The notes under the pieces were generated by a model. It was not told the origin of the DNA. It did no database searches and was given only the letters and a program-made list of their open reading frames with translations. Positions 34,030-46,185 of a DNA stretch of 64,000 nucleotides are shown here, one piece after another; positions within the stretch are counted from its first letter, which is position 1, and each line of letters opens with the position of its first letter. The position numbers and the translations under genes were made by a program. This DNA comes from Pohlia nutans (lineage: Eukaryota; Streptophyta; Bryopsida; Bryales; Mniaceae): the NCBI GenBank assembly GCA_022496805.1, contig CM040101.1:10418501-10482500 (forward strand), in the 5' to 3' direction.

Positions 34030-35491
34030 CCTCTAAGTGTCTAAAACGCCCAATATGGTCACACTTGGACATTTTCCAGTCAAACGCTGATTTTCACCTA
34101 GTTCTTTATTTCAAATGAAATTTTTCCCAACTAAGAAAGTGTGGGGGCTATCTTCTACATTTTGGTCCAATTTACTATTCTTCAAATTAAAAAAATTGTG
34201 ATTTCTATAGCACTTCAAAGCTCATGACTCTAAAATTCCAATATGCATTGCAGAAAACGTTTTTCAATCGAATGTCTTTTTGTCTAAGCTCAAGAAGCAT
34301 ACCACACACCTTGTTGTTCATCACTATTATTTACATTTTTTTCTTTAAAATTCATATTATTTTAAGCATTTTTGTAATTACTACAATTTTTACAAAAAAT
34401 ACAAGTTTGAAAACCTTATAAATTCATTTTTATTTAAATGATTATGAAAAATCAAGGTAAATCAATTTAACCCCTAAAGGACTATGTTCATCCCTAAAAT
34501 TTTATCACTTCTCATGATGCTTTCAAGAACGTGGTTGTATCTCTCAATTGGTGTTCATGTAAAATACTTCACCGTGGAAGCTCAAAGAGGACTTAGTCGT
34601 AAGATTGTATATCAATTTTTAGGACAATCTACTGTATATATTACATGATTATAAGGTTTGATCATGAGTTCTTTTCTGAATTTTTTTAGCATAATCAATA
34701 GGTCATTCACAACAAACATTCTCGTAAATTCTAAAACCTTGATTAGAGTTTGAAATGTCAAGAGCACACAAAGATGTGATGTATCTAGGTGCACACAAAA
34801 ATGGTGTTCTAAAACTAAATACAACAACAATGATTGATTTTGAAAGATTTATGTTTGGATGAACTGACTTGTTGGTGATTTGCCGAGCCGGTGTTTGAGA
34901 ATCATTATTAATTGTTACATTACATAAAATGTGTAAAGATTTCAAATTTTTTTTTGGAATATTGTAAAAGTATCCCAAAATAATATAAAATATGTAGAAA
35001 AGATTCCAAAGATTATGAAAATATTCTTTTTTTGTTTTTTTGTTTTGTTTTTTGTAATAATTATATAGTGTTAATGCTAGGATAATGGCAAATGTTTTAC
35101 ATACTATACACCTTTTTTTGACAAATAAGACGCCCTAGTGTGGAAACGCCCTCTGGGTCATCAACTTCCCTAACAACCATGTCCTAAATTCACATGTGTT
35201 GACGTTTTAGATTTTTCCCGACTCACCGATCAATGTAATTGTACATCTTGAAGGATTTTTGTGTTTTCGTGACAAACATCTACAATTCTCTAGTTAACAT
35301 CGAGTCAAAATTATGGAATCCAAATAAGTTACTAAAGTAATGAAATTATTCTTGGACACAATGCGTCCTCCTCGTCCTTTAGGAGTTAATAATAGCTTAT
35401 ATAAAAAAAATACTAGAAAAATATAATATATCTCTAAACGTGAGAAATTGACGAGGTTTGACTGGGTAATTGTAATGTGGACACTTAGAGG
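34030..35491. mobile_element. TTAA-type MITE, family C, carrying a nested element
   Basis: TTAA (34026-34029) precedes CCTCTAAGTGTC; the right end GGACACTTAGAGG precedes TTAA (35492-35495). Removing the nested element 34471-35385 and one TTAA leaves 543 bp. The family member at 40935-42285 gives 542 bp after the same subtraction, which confirms both boundaries. Confidence 0.88.
34471..35385. mobile_element. TTAA-type MITE nested in family C (915 bp)
   Basis: The ends are CCCCTAAAGGACTATG and GTCCTTTAGGAG, with TTAA on both sides (34467-34470 and 35386-35389). The family C copy at 40935 has an uninterrupted sequence across this point with a single TTAA, so it shows the empty site. Confidence 0.88.
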
Positions 35492-35744
35492 TTAAAATAC
35501 TAGAGGTGATTTTGCTCCAGAAACAAAACAAAACTCCCAATTCTAATGCATTAAGCTAAGATAAACTTTTTTAAATGATTTTTCTATATTATGAGCACTT
35601 TAACCAGTTTCACTTTAGCAAAATGACATATAGTCGGCCGAGGGTGGGTGTGATATTCTCCAAGCAATGGACTCCTTTTAACCTAGGCAAACGTGAGGCA
35701 ATTTACTAAGCTCAAAATGGTAAAAAACAAAGTAATTGGGCCAA

Positions 35745-36240
35745 AATGGGTGTGTGCTTGGAAATTACAGCACACACAAGGGGTTGAATTGAACAATCAA
35801 CAAACACTGAACCACACCAAAACACCTCACTACTCCCCCTAGGTACCACGTGCCCTAATTGGGTTCAATTTAGTGAATAAAACCCTCTAATTAGGGTTTT
35901 GGCACTTAAGTATAAAAATTACAGCACATTCTCAAATGCTCTAATGAACAACAATAAATACTAGAATGCTCACAAGTACCTCACCAATCTCCCTTAGGCA
36001 CCAAGTGCCATAAAATGGGTTAATTTGGTGGGTTAAACCCTCTAATTAGGGTTTTGGCACTTAAGTATAAAAATTACAGCACATTTACAAGTGCTCTAAT
36101 GAACAACAATAAATACTAAAATGCTCACAAGTACCTCACCAGTCTTCCTTAGGCACCACGTGTCATAAAAATGGGTTAATTTGGTGAATTAAACCCTTAA
36201 ATTGGGGTTTTGACACTCATGGGCAAAAATTACAGCACAT
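35745..36240 (+). repeat. 156-bp tandem repeat
   Basis: GGGTTNAATTTNGTG recurs at 35861, 36017 and 36173, exactly 156 bp apart, with shared ATTACAGCACAT and AATGAACAACAATAAATACT blocks. A more diverged unit precedes 35861. The next 250 bp contain GGCAGCGCTTCCGCG twice (near 36371 and 36457). Confidence 0.85.
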
Positions 36241-36904
36241 AAGTTTAGACTCACAAGGGCATCAAGATTCCATAATTGGGCATTTCCTTGAGCCCTAAAC
36301 TCTACAAGAAGCACACTTTGCAATTTAAACAATACAATTACAAACTAATTAGGAATTTTGGGAAAATTAGGCAGCGCTTCCGCGTTGTGCCCAAAACCCT
36401 AATTTTATCCCTAAATTTTTAGACTTTCAATGGTGAATTGGCCCGGTGAAATTTGGGCAGCGCTTCCGCGCTATAACCCTCACCAGACCAAGTTTCAACC
36501 ACAACCACACCAATAGCAACAAAATACTCAAAACATCCACAATTGACAACAATCAAATACAATCACACAATGCACACCAATGTTTTTTTTAGGCAATTAA
36601 AATTACCAATTCAAAGTAATACAATCCTTATGCTAGCCTCCTAATTAATCATAAGCTCATTCAATATAGATCAAGGCCAAAAACGTGCAAAAGAGGAAGG
36701 GATTGGCCCCCTCTATAATGTCACGCTGGACACCTCCGTAATGTCACCACAAAGGTGAGACAGGGGAAATTGACAACTGCCTCCTCCGATTCGATTGCTC
36801 GCCGAAGTTAGGATTGTGAATTGTTGTGGCGGCAGACCCTCCAATGCTTAGTCAGCTGCCACTCCTTGGTCCTTGGTCGGAATTCAACGTGTGATACGCC
36901 CCTG
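36241..36904. other. Repeat-like intergenic DNA
   Basis: It contains the GGCAGCGCTTCCGCG pair and a long A/C-rich stretch, with no open frame of note. It may be part of a decayed retroelement together with the 156-bp repeat, but I see no LTRs or coding domains. Confidence 0.35.
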
Positions 36905-37789
36905 GAATCTTGCACTAAAATAGTATAAAATTGTGGTAAAGATTTGAGCAACTTTGACTAAGTAGATTGCAAGATATTAGCATTAAACTAATCAACTAAC
37001 ATAATAAACCTAACGAATAAGCTAAAAGGATAGAATAAATAATAGGCTAGAAAGATAGAATAAATAATAGGCTAGGAAGATAGAATAAATAATAGGCTAG
37101 GAAGATAGAATAAAAGGATAGGATAAAATAATAGAATAAAGTAATAGAGCAAAAGAATAGATAAACGAATAGGCTAAATGGATAAACTAGAATAATAGAC
37201 TAAATTAGTGGACTAAAATAGTGAACTAAAATAGTAGACTAAATAATAGACTAAAATAATAGAATAAATAATAGACCGAAATAATAGGCTAAAACAATAG
37301 ACTAAAATAATAGGCAAATAATAGACTAAAATAATAACCCAAAAGAATATACTAAAATAAACTAATAGAATGGACTAATAAATTAGACTAAAAGAATGAA
37401 CTAGAATAATAGGCCAAAATAATAAATCAACGCAATAGAATTAAATAATAGGCCAAATGGTTCAAACACCAAAAATCCCACGGTTAAATGGTTAGAAATC
37501 AATAAACAACTAAAAATACTTAGACAAAAAGATAAAATAGAAAAGGCCGGTCAAAAACCAAACCAAACAACACTCCAAGCGGGAAATTGTCTAATCGGCT
37601 AAAATGCCGTGTTTAGACAAATAAATAATGCAAAATAACTCAAAACCTTTGCGGTAAAGGTTTACCGCTAAAGTGGACCGTCTCGACGGTTCACACATAT
37701 CTACCCATAGAATCTTGCACTAAAATAGTATAAAATTGTGGTAAAGATTTGAGCAACTTTGACTAAGTAGATTGCAAGATATTAGCATT
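36905..37789 (+). repeat. AT-rich minisatellite flanked by identical 80-bp direct repeats
   Basis: The 80-bp sequence starting GAATCTTGCACTAAAATAG occurs at 36905-36984 and 37710-37789 without a mismatch that I can see. Between them, 37000-37460 is a degenerate array built on AATAGACTAAAATAATAG. The outer repeats may reflect a recent tandem duplication or recombination product. Confidence 0.8.
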
Positions 37790-40700
37790 TAAACTAAAAA
37801 AAATGTTTTTTTTTTGGTACTTTGCCAAACTTTGAATTCTCTTAACTAAAACTTTTTTACTATGAAATTTGGCGATTTGATTTTTATATTGGAAAATCAA
37901 GTTGAGAATCTTGGAAAATATTCAAAATGAATCAAAATTGCTAAGTATTAAAAGTGTGTACAAGATGAATGGAAAACTACAACTTTATTAATTCTAACAT
38001 AGAACTGAAACGTGTCAATCCTAATGGTAAGAATGTTGTAGCAAATATTCTAAAATCACGGTGTTTTAAAACGGTTATCATTTGTCCATTGGTTTGCATG
38101 GCTAGATTGAAGATGCCTCAACCTCTAACGGACCGTAAGGATATATTGTGTCCTCAATGTTTTTTCTCGGGAAGTGCTTGTTTTGAATGCAAAAAATGAT
38201 AGAAGGTTGAACTAAAATATTTTTGAAGCAAAAAACAACACATTTTAGTTCAAACTTCTATCATTTTTTTTAATAAGATTTTAAAAACTTTCGGTCTTGA
38301 AATTCATACTAAATGATAGATATATACATAATGATTTAGTACCTAAAAAACCTTAATTTAAAAACTATTTTAAGGCCAAGTATTGTAGGGGGTATACTAT
38401 TAAAACGCACTCACGTGTATTCCTAATCTTAACTTTAAGTGCACTCCCCGAGTGTTTTTTCAATCTTATATGGCATACATGGATTTACTTAGATCAGGGT
38501 TTGTTTCACTAAAGAATTGTAGCAAGTTGAAATAGCAACATACTTAATGAGAACGATTGTGGAAAAACAACGACCATGAATGTAGCATGTAATGTGGCTA
38601 GTAATGATGCTTCCTAATGTATGTAGCAAGAAATGTGGTACCTGATAATATAGCAGGAATAACACGCTAAGGGTGATTTTGCAACCATGGCACGGGGAGG
38701 TTACATACTACATACTTTTGTAAACCACGTGCGGTCGGGGGTTAATTATAGGTGGGCTTTTTATCTAAAAAATTTAAATAATTTGCACCCTATTAGTAAA
38801 TAAAATGGTACTTTGAGGTATTTTTCAAGACCCTATAGGTAAATATAATTTCCACCGTTAAGTTATTTTATAGACCCTATTTTATTTATAAACTGGACCA
38901 TTTATCAAAATTCTGAAATTTCAGTATAAATTGAACTTAATCGGACGTAACAAAACGACAAAAATACATGAACGTAACTTTCAAAGAATAACGACTGTGC
39001 TTAGTGCCTAAAATGTTCGATGGTAGGTTTAAATGAGAAATGCATGTTGTGAGAGGAAGCATGCGGCACTACCACCCCGCCCTAGCCTTGTGAATCTCAT
39101 TGGTCACCTAATGCTCAAATTCATCATGAGGAGACTTTCCCATGAAGCCAAATAATTCAACCTTCATTTGTGGTTCATTCCTAGCCATTGGCTAACTTCG
39201 ACGATTTTTAGTCAATTGAGGCGATTCTCATTCAATCCAAGGATTTTCATTAGAACTCACATAAATTCTTCGTTCCTTTAAAATTTGAGACCCTACTTTA
39301 TTAATAAAAATAGAATACTACCTATACTTTTCATCTACCCTACTTTAGATATAATACCGTATAGGCCATTTCATCCAGGCTATGGTATTTCTAAAATTTG
39401 TATAAATTTTTACTTCAATGAATTAAATGTACCCTATATTTTTTCTCACGTGGTTTAATAAAATTTTGACAGTGACCTCCCCGAGAACCATGGTCGTTTC
39501 TACAAAGGGTAGTAGCATGTATGCCAATTTTTAGCTTTAGGTCATGTAATACCAATTTTTGTAAAATCGCCAACCACATGACTGCCTACAAAAGGCGGAA
39601 TCTTTGTCTATCAAGTTGTCAATCAAACACTATAATGTTTTGATCCATACCGTACAATCCCATGAAATTTCCCGGACTAAATTGATTAGTAGATGAGTCC
39701 ATGACGCACAGACGAATTTCTAATAAGATCCATATTTTTCAATAGCATCAATCATTCCCGACACCTCTCCCTAAAATGTTTCAACTTCTAGGTTGCCAAC
39801 AATCCTTTAGGAATTAAGAGCATCTCATAATAATCACTCATCAATGGCATCTTACAACATTTTTTTATCCTTACATATTTTCGCCGCTCTTATAGAAAAT
39901 AGGCTTTGAATACGTTAGTGTTACATTGTATTCATATATGTTGGTTATCAAAGGGGCAATGAGAAAGAGTTTTGAATGTATGTTTGGTTGTTGCACCTGG
40001 AATATCTCATGTTAGGTAAGTCTTTTAGCAACGATAGCTAAGAAAGTCACCTTTTGTTTGGTATGTCCTATAGCAACTATAGCTTGGAAAGTTTTTAAAT
40101 TCTTTATTCACTACCGTACCTTAGAGTAGGCTGAGTAAAAAAAATCCTATAAATAAATGCCAGGATTTTAGGGATTTTTTTTAAAAAAATTGTAAGGGAA
40201 AAAAAATAGATTTTGGAGTATACATTCGTTTTTTGGATTTTTTTTTTTTTTTTTTAAATTCGACATAGGGGCAATGAAGCTGCTCCTAAATTACGGTAGT
40301 AGAAATCATGTCAATTATGACTTGTTTTTAATGACTTAATTATGTTGTGACTTGTCCATAAAGACAAAAAATTGTGATTTTGAGTCACTATAGATTAGTC
40401 ACAACGGAATTTAGTCATTACACACAAGTCACATTTGACAAGATTACTATTAGTGATACAACAATCCACAATTGCTTATGAAAAGAAAGTTGTAATGAGA
40501 TCTATTCCTATCTTTGTATCAAAGGTTTTGTAGTCCTAATGAAGTAGAAAATGGTTGATAATAAGGTGCAGTAAAGCCAATCAATTCTCACATCGAAGTG
40601 GCACAACATGGTACTTATGATGCTAGTTTTTGGACCAAATTTTGTACTTTATAGTGTCCCCCATTGGATTGTCTATTAATCTATTATGCTAGCAAACATT

Positions 40701-40930
40701 GTCTTTATTTTGTGGTAATAAGTGCCTTTAGCCTAGTGCCGTGGATAGATTGAAGATGCTTTAAACCATGGAAATCACCATGTCAATTATTTGTCTTGGT
40801 ACGTCATTTTCAAACGGTAGACAACTATTGCTACTTTATAGTAACTAATTTCTATAATTTTATTTTAGTTTAGCAATCCACAAAGTGAATATATTTGTAG
40901 AATCTCTTGGACATAAAGCAACAAGAAGTA
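37790..40930. other. Intergenic, decayed repeats, no gene identified
   Basis: AT-rich sequence with short open frames only. Phrases such as GACCCTATAGGTAAATA and TAGAATACTACCTATACTTT resemble material near 42650-43230, suggesting old shared repeats. GTCGGGGGTTAATTATAG near 38740 resembles a TTAA-element end, but no partner was found. Confidence 0.4.
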
Positions 40931-41125
40931 TTAACCCTTAAGCGTGCAAAGAGCCCCGTGGGACCATGTTTGATCGCTTTTTAGTCAAACGTTGATTTTC
41001 ACCTAGTTCCTATTTTCAAATGAAATTGGCCCAAACTAAGAATGTGTGAGAGCGGTTTTTTATTTTCTAGTCTAATTTATAGTTCTTCAAAATTGTTAAA
41101 ATTACGTTTTTTTACAACACTTTAA

Positions 41126-41701
41126 CCCCTAACTGCCTAGGCGTCCATTTTGGGACGATGTACAAATTTCATCCAAATTTTCTCATCCGTCGTGCACTTT
41201 TTATAACATGGATTTTTTACTATAGATTTTATGGGAAGTTAGCTTCATGCATGTGTGATCCTATTAGAAAGGGGATGATTTGTGAAAATTTTATGCCTAT
41301 TTTATATTGCATTGATCACCAAAAATATCTAAAATCTTAGTTCCAAATGGTTCAAAAGTGCTCTTGAGAAAGTCAACTCATAGAATTAAACAACCACAAT
41401 ATCTCCAAAAATCACAACACTTAGAGTATTACATTTCAACCCATCATAACAAATTTCACTTACAAATTGTCAATACCTTATTCGTAATCAAATTACAAAA
41501 TAATTTTGAATTTGAGTTTCAAAATTTCTAAAAAAAATATTGGTGATAGCAATCATAGATCTAATCAAATGGATAGAATCTAAAATTCATAATGTACAAA
41601 TTTTATTCATACATCAAGCTCAAAATATCCCTTTTAGTTACATTTTATAATGCATCTTTGCAAAACTACCCAATCTAGAGAGGACTATGGACATTTAGGG
41701 G
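41126..41701. mobile_element. TTAA-type MITE nested in family C (576 bp)
   Basis: The ends are CCCCTAACTGCC and ACATTTAGGGG, flanked by TTAA (41122-41125 and 41702-41705). Host sequence on both sides continues collinearly with 34030-34240, which lacks this insertion. Confidence 0.88.
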
Positions 41702-42053
41702 TTAAAACTTAGAGCTCTAAAATTCCAATATACATTGCAAAAAAGTTTCTCAATTGAATTTCTTTTTATGTAAACTCAAGAAGCATGCAATCTACACCTT
41801 GTTGTTCATCACTATTGTTTACCTTTTTTCTAAAAATTTGTTGTTTAGGCATTTTTGTAATTACTATGGCTATTATAAGAGAAATCCTTTGAAAAATCTT
41901 ATATAATTCATTTTCATTTAAATAATTATGAAAAAATTAGTGTAAATCAGTTTAAAAATAAATTATATGAAAAAAATACCAAAAAATATAATACATTTTA
42001 AAATGTGAGAAATTGATGAGGTTTGACCGGATAAATGTAGTGTGGATGCTTAA

Positions 42054-42278
42054 CCCCTAAATGTCCCACGGGGATAGTATATACGATGTCGTATGATTGG
42101 GATATGCTATCAACAAGAAAATCTAAATTGGGATCTCAATAACTCACTAGAACCGCATTGATCTAAATTCCAACTTCTCTTTTGAACTGAAACCCATTAA
42201 AAGTGTGGATCCATTCCAAATACAACCAAAATACACCGTATTTTACTGGCTGCAAAGGCATGTTCAGACGTTTAGGGG
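42054..42278 (+). mobile_element. TTAA-type MITE, family D, inserted in another MITE's terminus (225 bp)
   Basis: The ends are CCCCTAAATGTCCC and GACGTTTAGGGG, flanked by TTAA at 42050-42053 and 42279-42282. The target was the TTAA inside the right terminal repeat (GCTTAAGGG) of the surrounding element. Inverted relative of 7196-7423. Confidence 0.88.
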
Positions 42279-42289
42279 TTAAGGGTTAA

Positions 42290-43682
42290 TGGAGATGGTA
42301 AAACTCTTCAACTTTAGCAACAACTTTTCATTGTCCATGTGGAGAAGTTGGATGACTAGCCCCAACAACATCCTAAAAGATTTAGTCAATGCATAGTAGA
42401 GAGCAATCTTAGCCATTCAAATCTTGAAATTTATGAAACCTTGACCTAAGGTTGTTTTATTGAATGGGTAAAAGTTCTTGAATAGTCTCATTTACTATTC
42501 AAAAAAAATTGGAGTACTCAAGATTTATTGATTATTAGTCATTGACTTTCTTGGATGCGCTTCTAGTAGTATGATCCCAGGAAAATCACTTAGCCTTATT
42601 TTTGCATACACATGCGATAACATGGTATTTAATGGGGGGATATTTACCTCAAGCCAAGGTTTTTAGGGGACCCTATATTTATCAAAAAAAATACACTTTT
42701 GTACATTTTTAGCCATCGTATGAGTAATTATAAAATTTAGGAAGGTGAATAAATTTCACCCTATATTTTTTTGAATTTTTCTTTTGAATCAATGAAGTTG
42801 CAATCAAGGATCCTACTTTGCTAGTACACATCACAATTGTTGTTACAATATTCTATACTACACAACAAGACATGCATTATGCCATAGTGTAGGTCAATCA
42901 CAGTTTATTTGCCAATTTCCATAATTTGCAGAGCCTATAAAACATAGCGAAGGAGTAGTACCATCCAATATTTGCAAATGGAAATGACAATTTTTCATCC
43001 AAATACTTGGCTTCTTCCAAAGGCTATACTCACCCTAATAAATAAATAAATTCAAACCCCTTTATTGCTATGGTATTTTATATGTACTAAAAAAATTTGG
43101 GTCATTAAAACGGAAACCTAAATTATATATAATTATGTCTTCCCCATTTCTTTGAGGCTATAGTAGATCCAAAAATTGTATAATCTTTATTCATCATGAA
43201 TAAATGGCACCCTACATTTTATCTCTCATAGTTTTCTAATTTTCCAAGAGTGAGTTCCCAAGGAGTTTGATGAATTCAACGTTTAAAAATAAATAAAATT
43301 ATGATACATGAGTCATTATAGTTTTAAAGTTGCATTTTTGCTACATGGTTCTAAATTTGTATTGCAAGCCTACACACATGATCCTCAAAAAAATGTGTGA
43401 TGTCAATTATGAGCCCCAAAAGTTCTTTGTACACATTCCCCATCCCTATGATGTTGGACACACGAACTACTACAAAGTTGTAAGCATATGCAAGTTTTCA
43501 CCAGAGCTAATTGGGGCTTCACCATGACTTCACATGTTCAAGCAAAAACTTATCACTGTAGGGATGAAGCGAGATGATAGTTTGACCTTGTATTAGCATG
43601 ACAGACACCAAATTACCACAAGGATATGAAACTGGTTGTGAGGGCAGAATTACTTGTCACATTGTGCGTAGAGGAGGTCATA
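42290..43682. other. Intergenic, no gene identified
   Basis: AT-rich. A plus-strand frame at 43330-43527 reads FVHIPHPYDVGHTN but matches no family I know and has no supporting exons. Old repeat phrases are shared with 38.7-39.4 kb. Confidence 0.35.
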
Positions 43683-43686
43683 TTAA

Positions 43687-44230
43687 CCCTTAGTGCCCAG
43701 GTAACCACTAAGTGGTCACCAGATCACTAGCAAATGAAATGCTGGAAAATCTGTGAACCATCTCAGTCCGGTGTCTGAAGTTCAGATATGTAACTTTTGA
43801 TTATGCAGATGATGCAAAAAGAAACTTTGAAATCTGACTTTCTTAGCTATCCAAATACCTATGTACAAAACACCAAAATATTGCAAATACCTCAAAATAC
43901 AGCAAATACTTACAAATACAACACACGTACTATGTGGTATTTCTTGTGTTTGGAAGTTTGTTTTGTTGTATTTTTTTTTTGGATTGTGTTCTCTTGTTCA
44001 TGTTCCATTAGTGTATGTAGTCCGATCTGGATCAGTTTACCAACTCCTTTCTTATTTGAACGTATAAATTTTGTCCTAAACCATACATGGATAAGTCACT
44101 TTCACTTATAAAATTCACAATAATTAAGTATGAGTTCGTTCTTGACATGAAAGATTGCAAAGGAAAGGTGTTGGCACAGGTCATTGCTGAACATCTTCAC
44201 TTTCATTTTTGAAAATTTAGCCCAAATTCT
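43687..44230. mobile_element. TTAA-type element, family E-like, right end not found
   Basis: TTAA (43683-43686) precedes CCCTTAGTGCCCAGG, then ACCACTAAGTGGTCACC, like the reverse complement of the 22670-23246 right end. Sub-blocks such as CAAATACCTCAAAATAC also correspond. The right terminus is degraded, so the end coordinate is approximate. Confidence 0.45.
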
Positions 44231-44519
44231 ATTTAACCTTGAAGTCACACACCCCCCAAAATCTCATTTTTGAGTGTGCATTATACGGTTCAAAGACACA
44301 CTATGATCTTCCAATCCAACGGTCCAATCTTACCAAGGTTTAACCGACACATGTTTCATTAAGCTATACTTACATTCATACAGTTGGACTTACTCTAAGC
44401 TAAAAAGGCAAAAAGAGGGGGAGGGGGAGGGAAAAAAGTAAAAAGGAGGGGGAGGAGGAAAAATGAATAAAAGAAAGAATTGAACCTTAAGATCTCCTCG
44501 ACCGTGCATCCGCCGGCCA

Positions 44520-44865
44520 CGTTCTTGGTACCATCGGAAAGCTCTGGATGAGGAGGTGTACCAAAGTCATTTTATTGCTTTTAGAGGTACATTGTGAGAG
44601 TTATGGATTTTTGAGTGATTTGTGACATCAAAAATTGAATTAAATTATGAAAAATGGAATTTGGGAATTTTTGATGTCATTCTTGGTATTGTCGGAAATC
44701 TCTTGGTGACTAGGGGTGCACCAAAGTCATTTTGTAATTTTTGGAGCTACAGTGTAAAAGTTATCAATTTTTGATCAAATTTCCTCACCATAAATTGAAT
44801 TAAATTATGGATAAATGAAATTTAAAATAAAAGAAAAAGAAAAAGCATTTGTAAATCACGGGGAA
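44520..44865 (+). repeat. Two-copy tandem repeat, about 168 bp
   Basis: The order is: TTCTTGGTA(C/T)C(A/G)TCGGAAA, then CACCAAAGTCATTTT, then AAAGTTAT..ATTTTTGA, then AAATTGAATTAAATTATG. It occurs at about 44520-44690 and again at 44690-44860. The second copy is diverged. Confidence 0.65.
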
Positions 44866-44895
44866 CGTTGAATCAACATCACATGGCCGCACTAG

Positions 44896-45776
44896 TTTTT
44901 TTTCTATAAGTAACACACAACTCGCTATTTACGCATTTGGCCATATAATCATGCACTTGGTCCCCAAGCGCATAATTTTTTTTTTTTAACTTTTTTTTAA
45001 AAACACAACGATTATTGTCTTTCTTCAATCCCTTACATTGTAAACAAATAATTATTTTAATTATTTTTTATTCTTATCTTTATCTTTTCTTTTATCTTTT
45101 CTTTTTTATCTTGATTTCTTTCTTGTCTTCTTTCTTGTCTCCCTCTTGTCTTTCTTCTTGTCTTTCTTTTGTCTTCCTTGTCTTTTTTTTCTTCTACTTT
45201 TTCTTCAGTTGTAGCTGATGAACCCTAAACAATGGGAGCAAACCCAAAAAATAAAAAAATATATTTTTTGGTTTTTTTGAAAAAAATCTATTTTAAGCCG
45301 TTGGGGTGCGCGGCCGCACACCCTAAGACCCTCCCATCTCCCTCATTTCCATCTTCATCCCCCTCTCCATCTTCATCTCCCTCTATATGTTCATCTCCTC
45401 TCCATCTCCCTCTCCTCTCCTCATATATATAGGGGAGAGGAGAGGGTCTCTCCCATTCACTCTCCCACTCCCTCTCCCTCCCCTCTCCTCTCCCCTATAT
45501 ATATGAGGAAAGGGAAGAGGGAGAAGATAGATGAGAGGGTCTTAGAGTGCGCGGCCGCGCACCTGAGGCTAAAAATAGAAAAAATTCTAAAAAAAACTCA
45601 AAATAAAAATAAAAATTAATTTTAATTTTTTTTGGGCGGCCGCCATTTAGGGTTCAACAGCACCCCACGGCCAACCAAAAGAAGATTTTTATTTTTATTT
45701 TCATTTTTTAATTTTTTTTGGCGGCTGCCATTTTGGGTTCAGCAGCACCCCATAGTCAACCTTAAAAATAAAATAA

Positions 45777-45820
<44 letters not shown>

Positions 45821-46185
45821 GTTTGCTCCCATTGTTTAGGGTTCAGCAGCCACAACTGAAGAAAAAGTAGAAGAAAAAAAAGACAAGGAAGACAAAAAGG
45901 AAGACAAGAAGAAAGACAAAAGAAAGACAAGAGGGAGACAAGAAAGAAGACAAGAAAGAAATCAAGATAGAAAAGAAAAGATAAAAGAAAAGATAAAGAT
46001 AAGAATAAAAAATAATTAAAATAATTATTTATTTACAATTTAAGTGATTGTAGAATGACAACATTGATGTTTTTAAAGAACTTTTTAACCAATCTTTTTT
46101 AAAGTCAAGTATGTTTATGAAATGAGCGCACTTGGCTAAGTGCATAAATAGCGAATTGCGTGTTAAGTCCAACATAAAACAATTA
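44896..46185. mobile_element. Fold-back (long inverted repeat) element, about 1.3 kb
   Basis: The left arm (about 44905-45250) and right arm (about 45815-46168) are reverse complements. Both carry an AACTCGCTATTTACGC-type outer block, a C/T-rich TCTTTCTTGTCTT tract and ACCCTAAACAATGGGAGC. A second inner pair around GTGCGCGGCCGC (45305 and 45548) encloses CCTCTCC/GGAGAGG palindromes. A TA microsatellite lies at 45781-45818. No clear target duplication was found, so the ends are approximate. No coding capacity. Confidence 0.8.

Larger units (their letters stand above)
40935..42285. mobile_element. TTAA-type MITE, family C, with two nested elements
   Basis: TTAA (40931-40934) precedes CCCTTAAGCGTGC; the right end is GGATGC-TTAA-GGG interrupted by an insertion, with the final GGG at 42283-42285 and TTAA at 42286-42289. 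Subtracting the nested elements (41126-41701 and 42054-42278, each with one TTAA) leaves 542 bp, against 543 bp for 34030-35491. Confidence 0.9.

Noticed and set aside
36905..37789. Solo LTR pair of a retrotransposon
   Set aside because: The 80-bp repeats lack TG...CA ends, primer-binding or coding sequence, and flank only a minisatellite.
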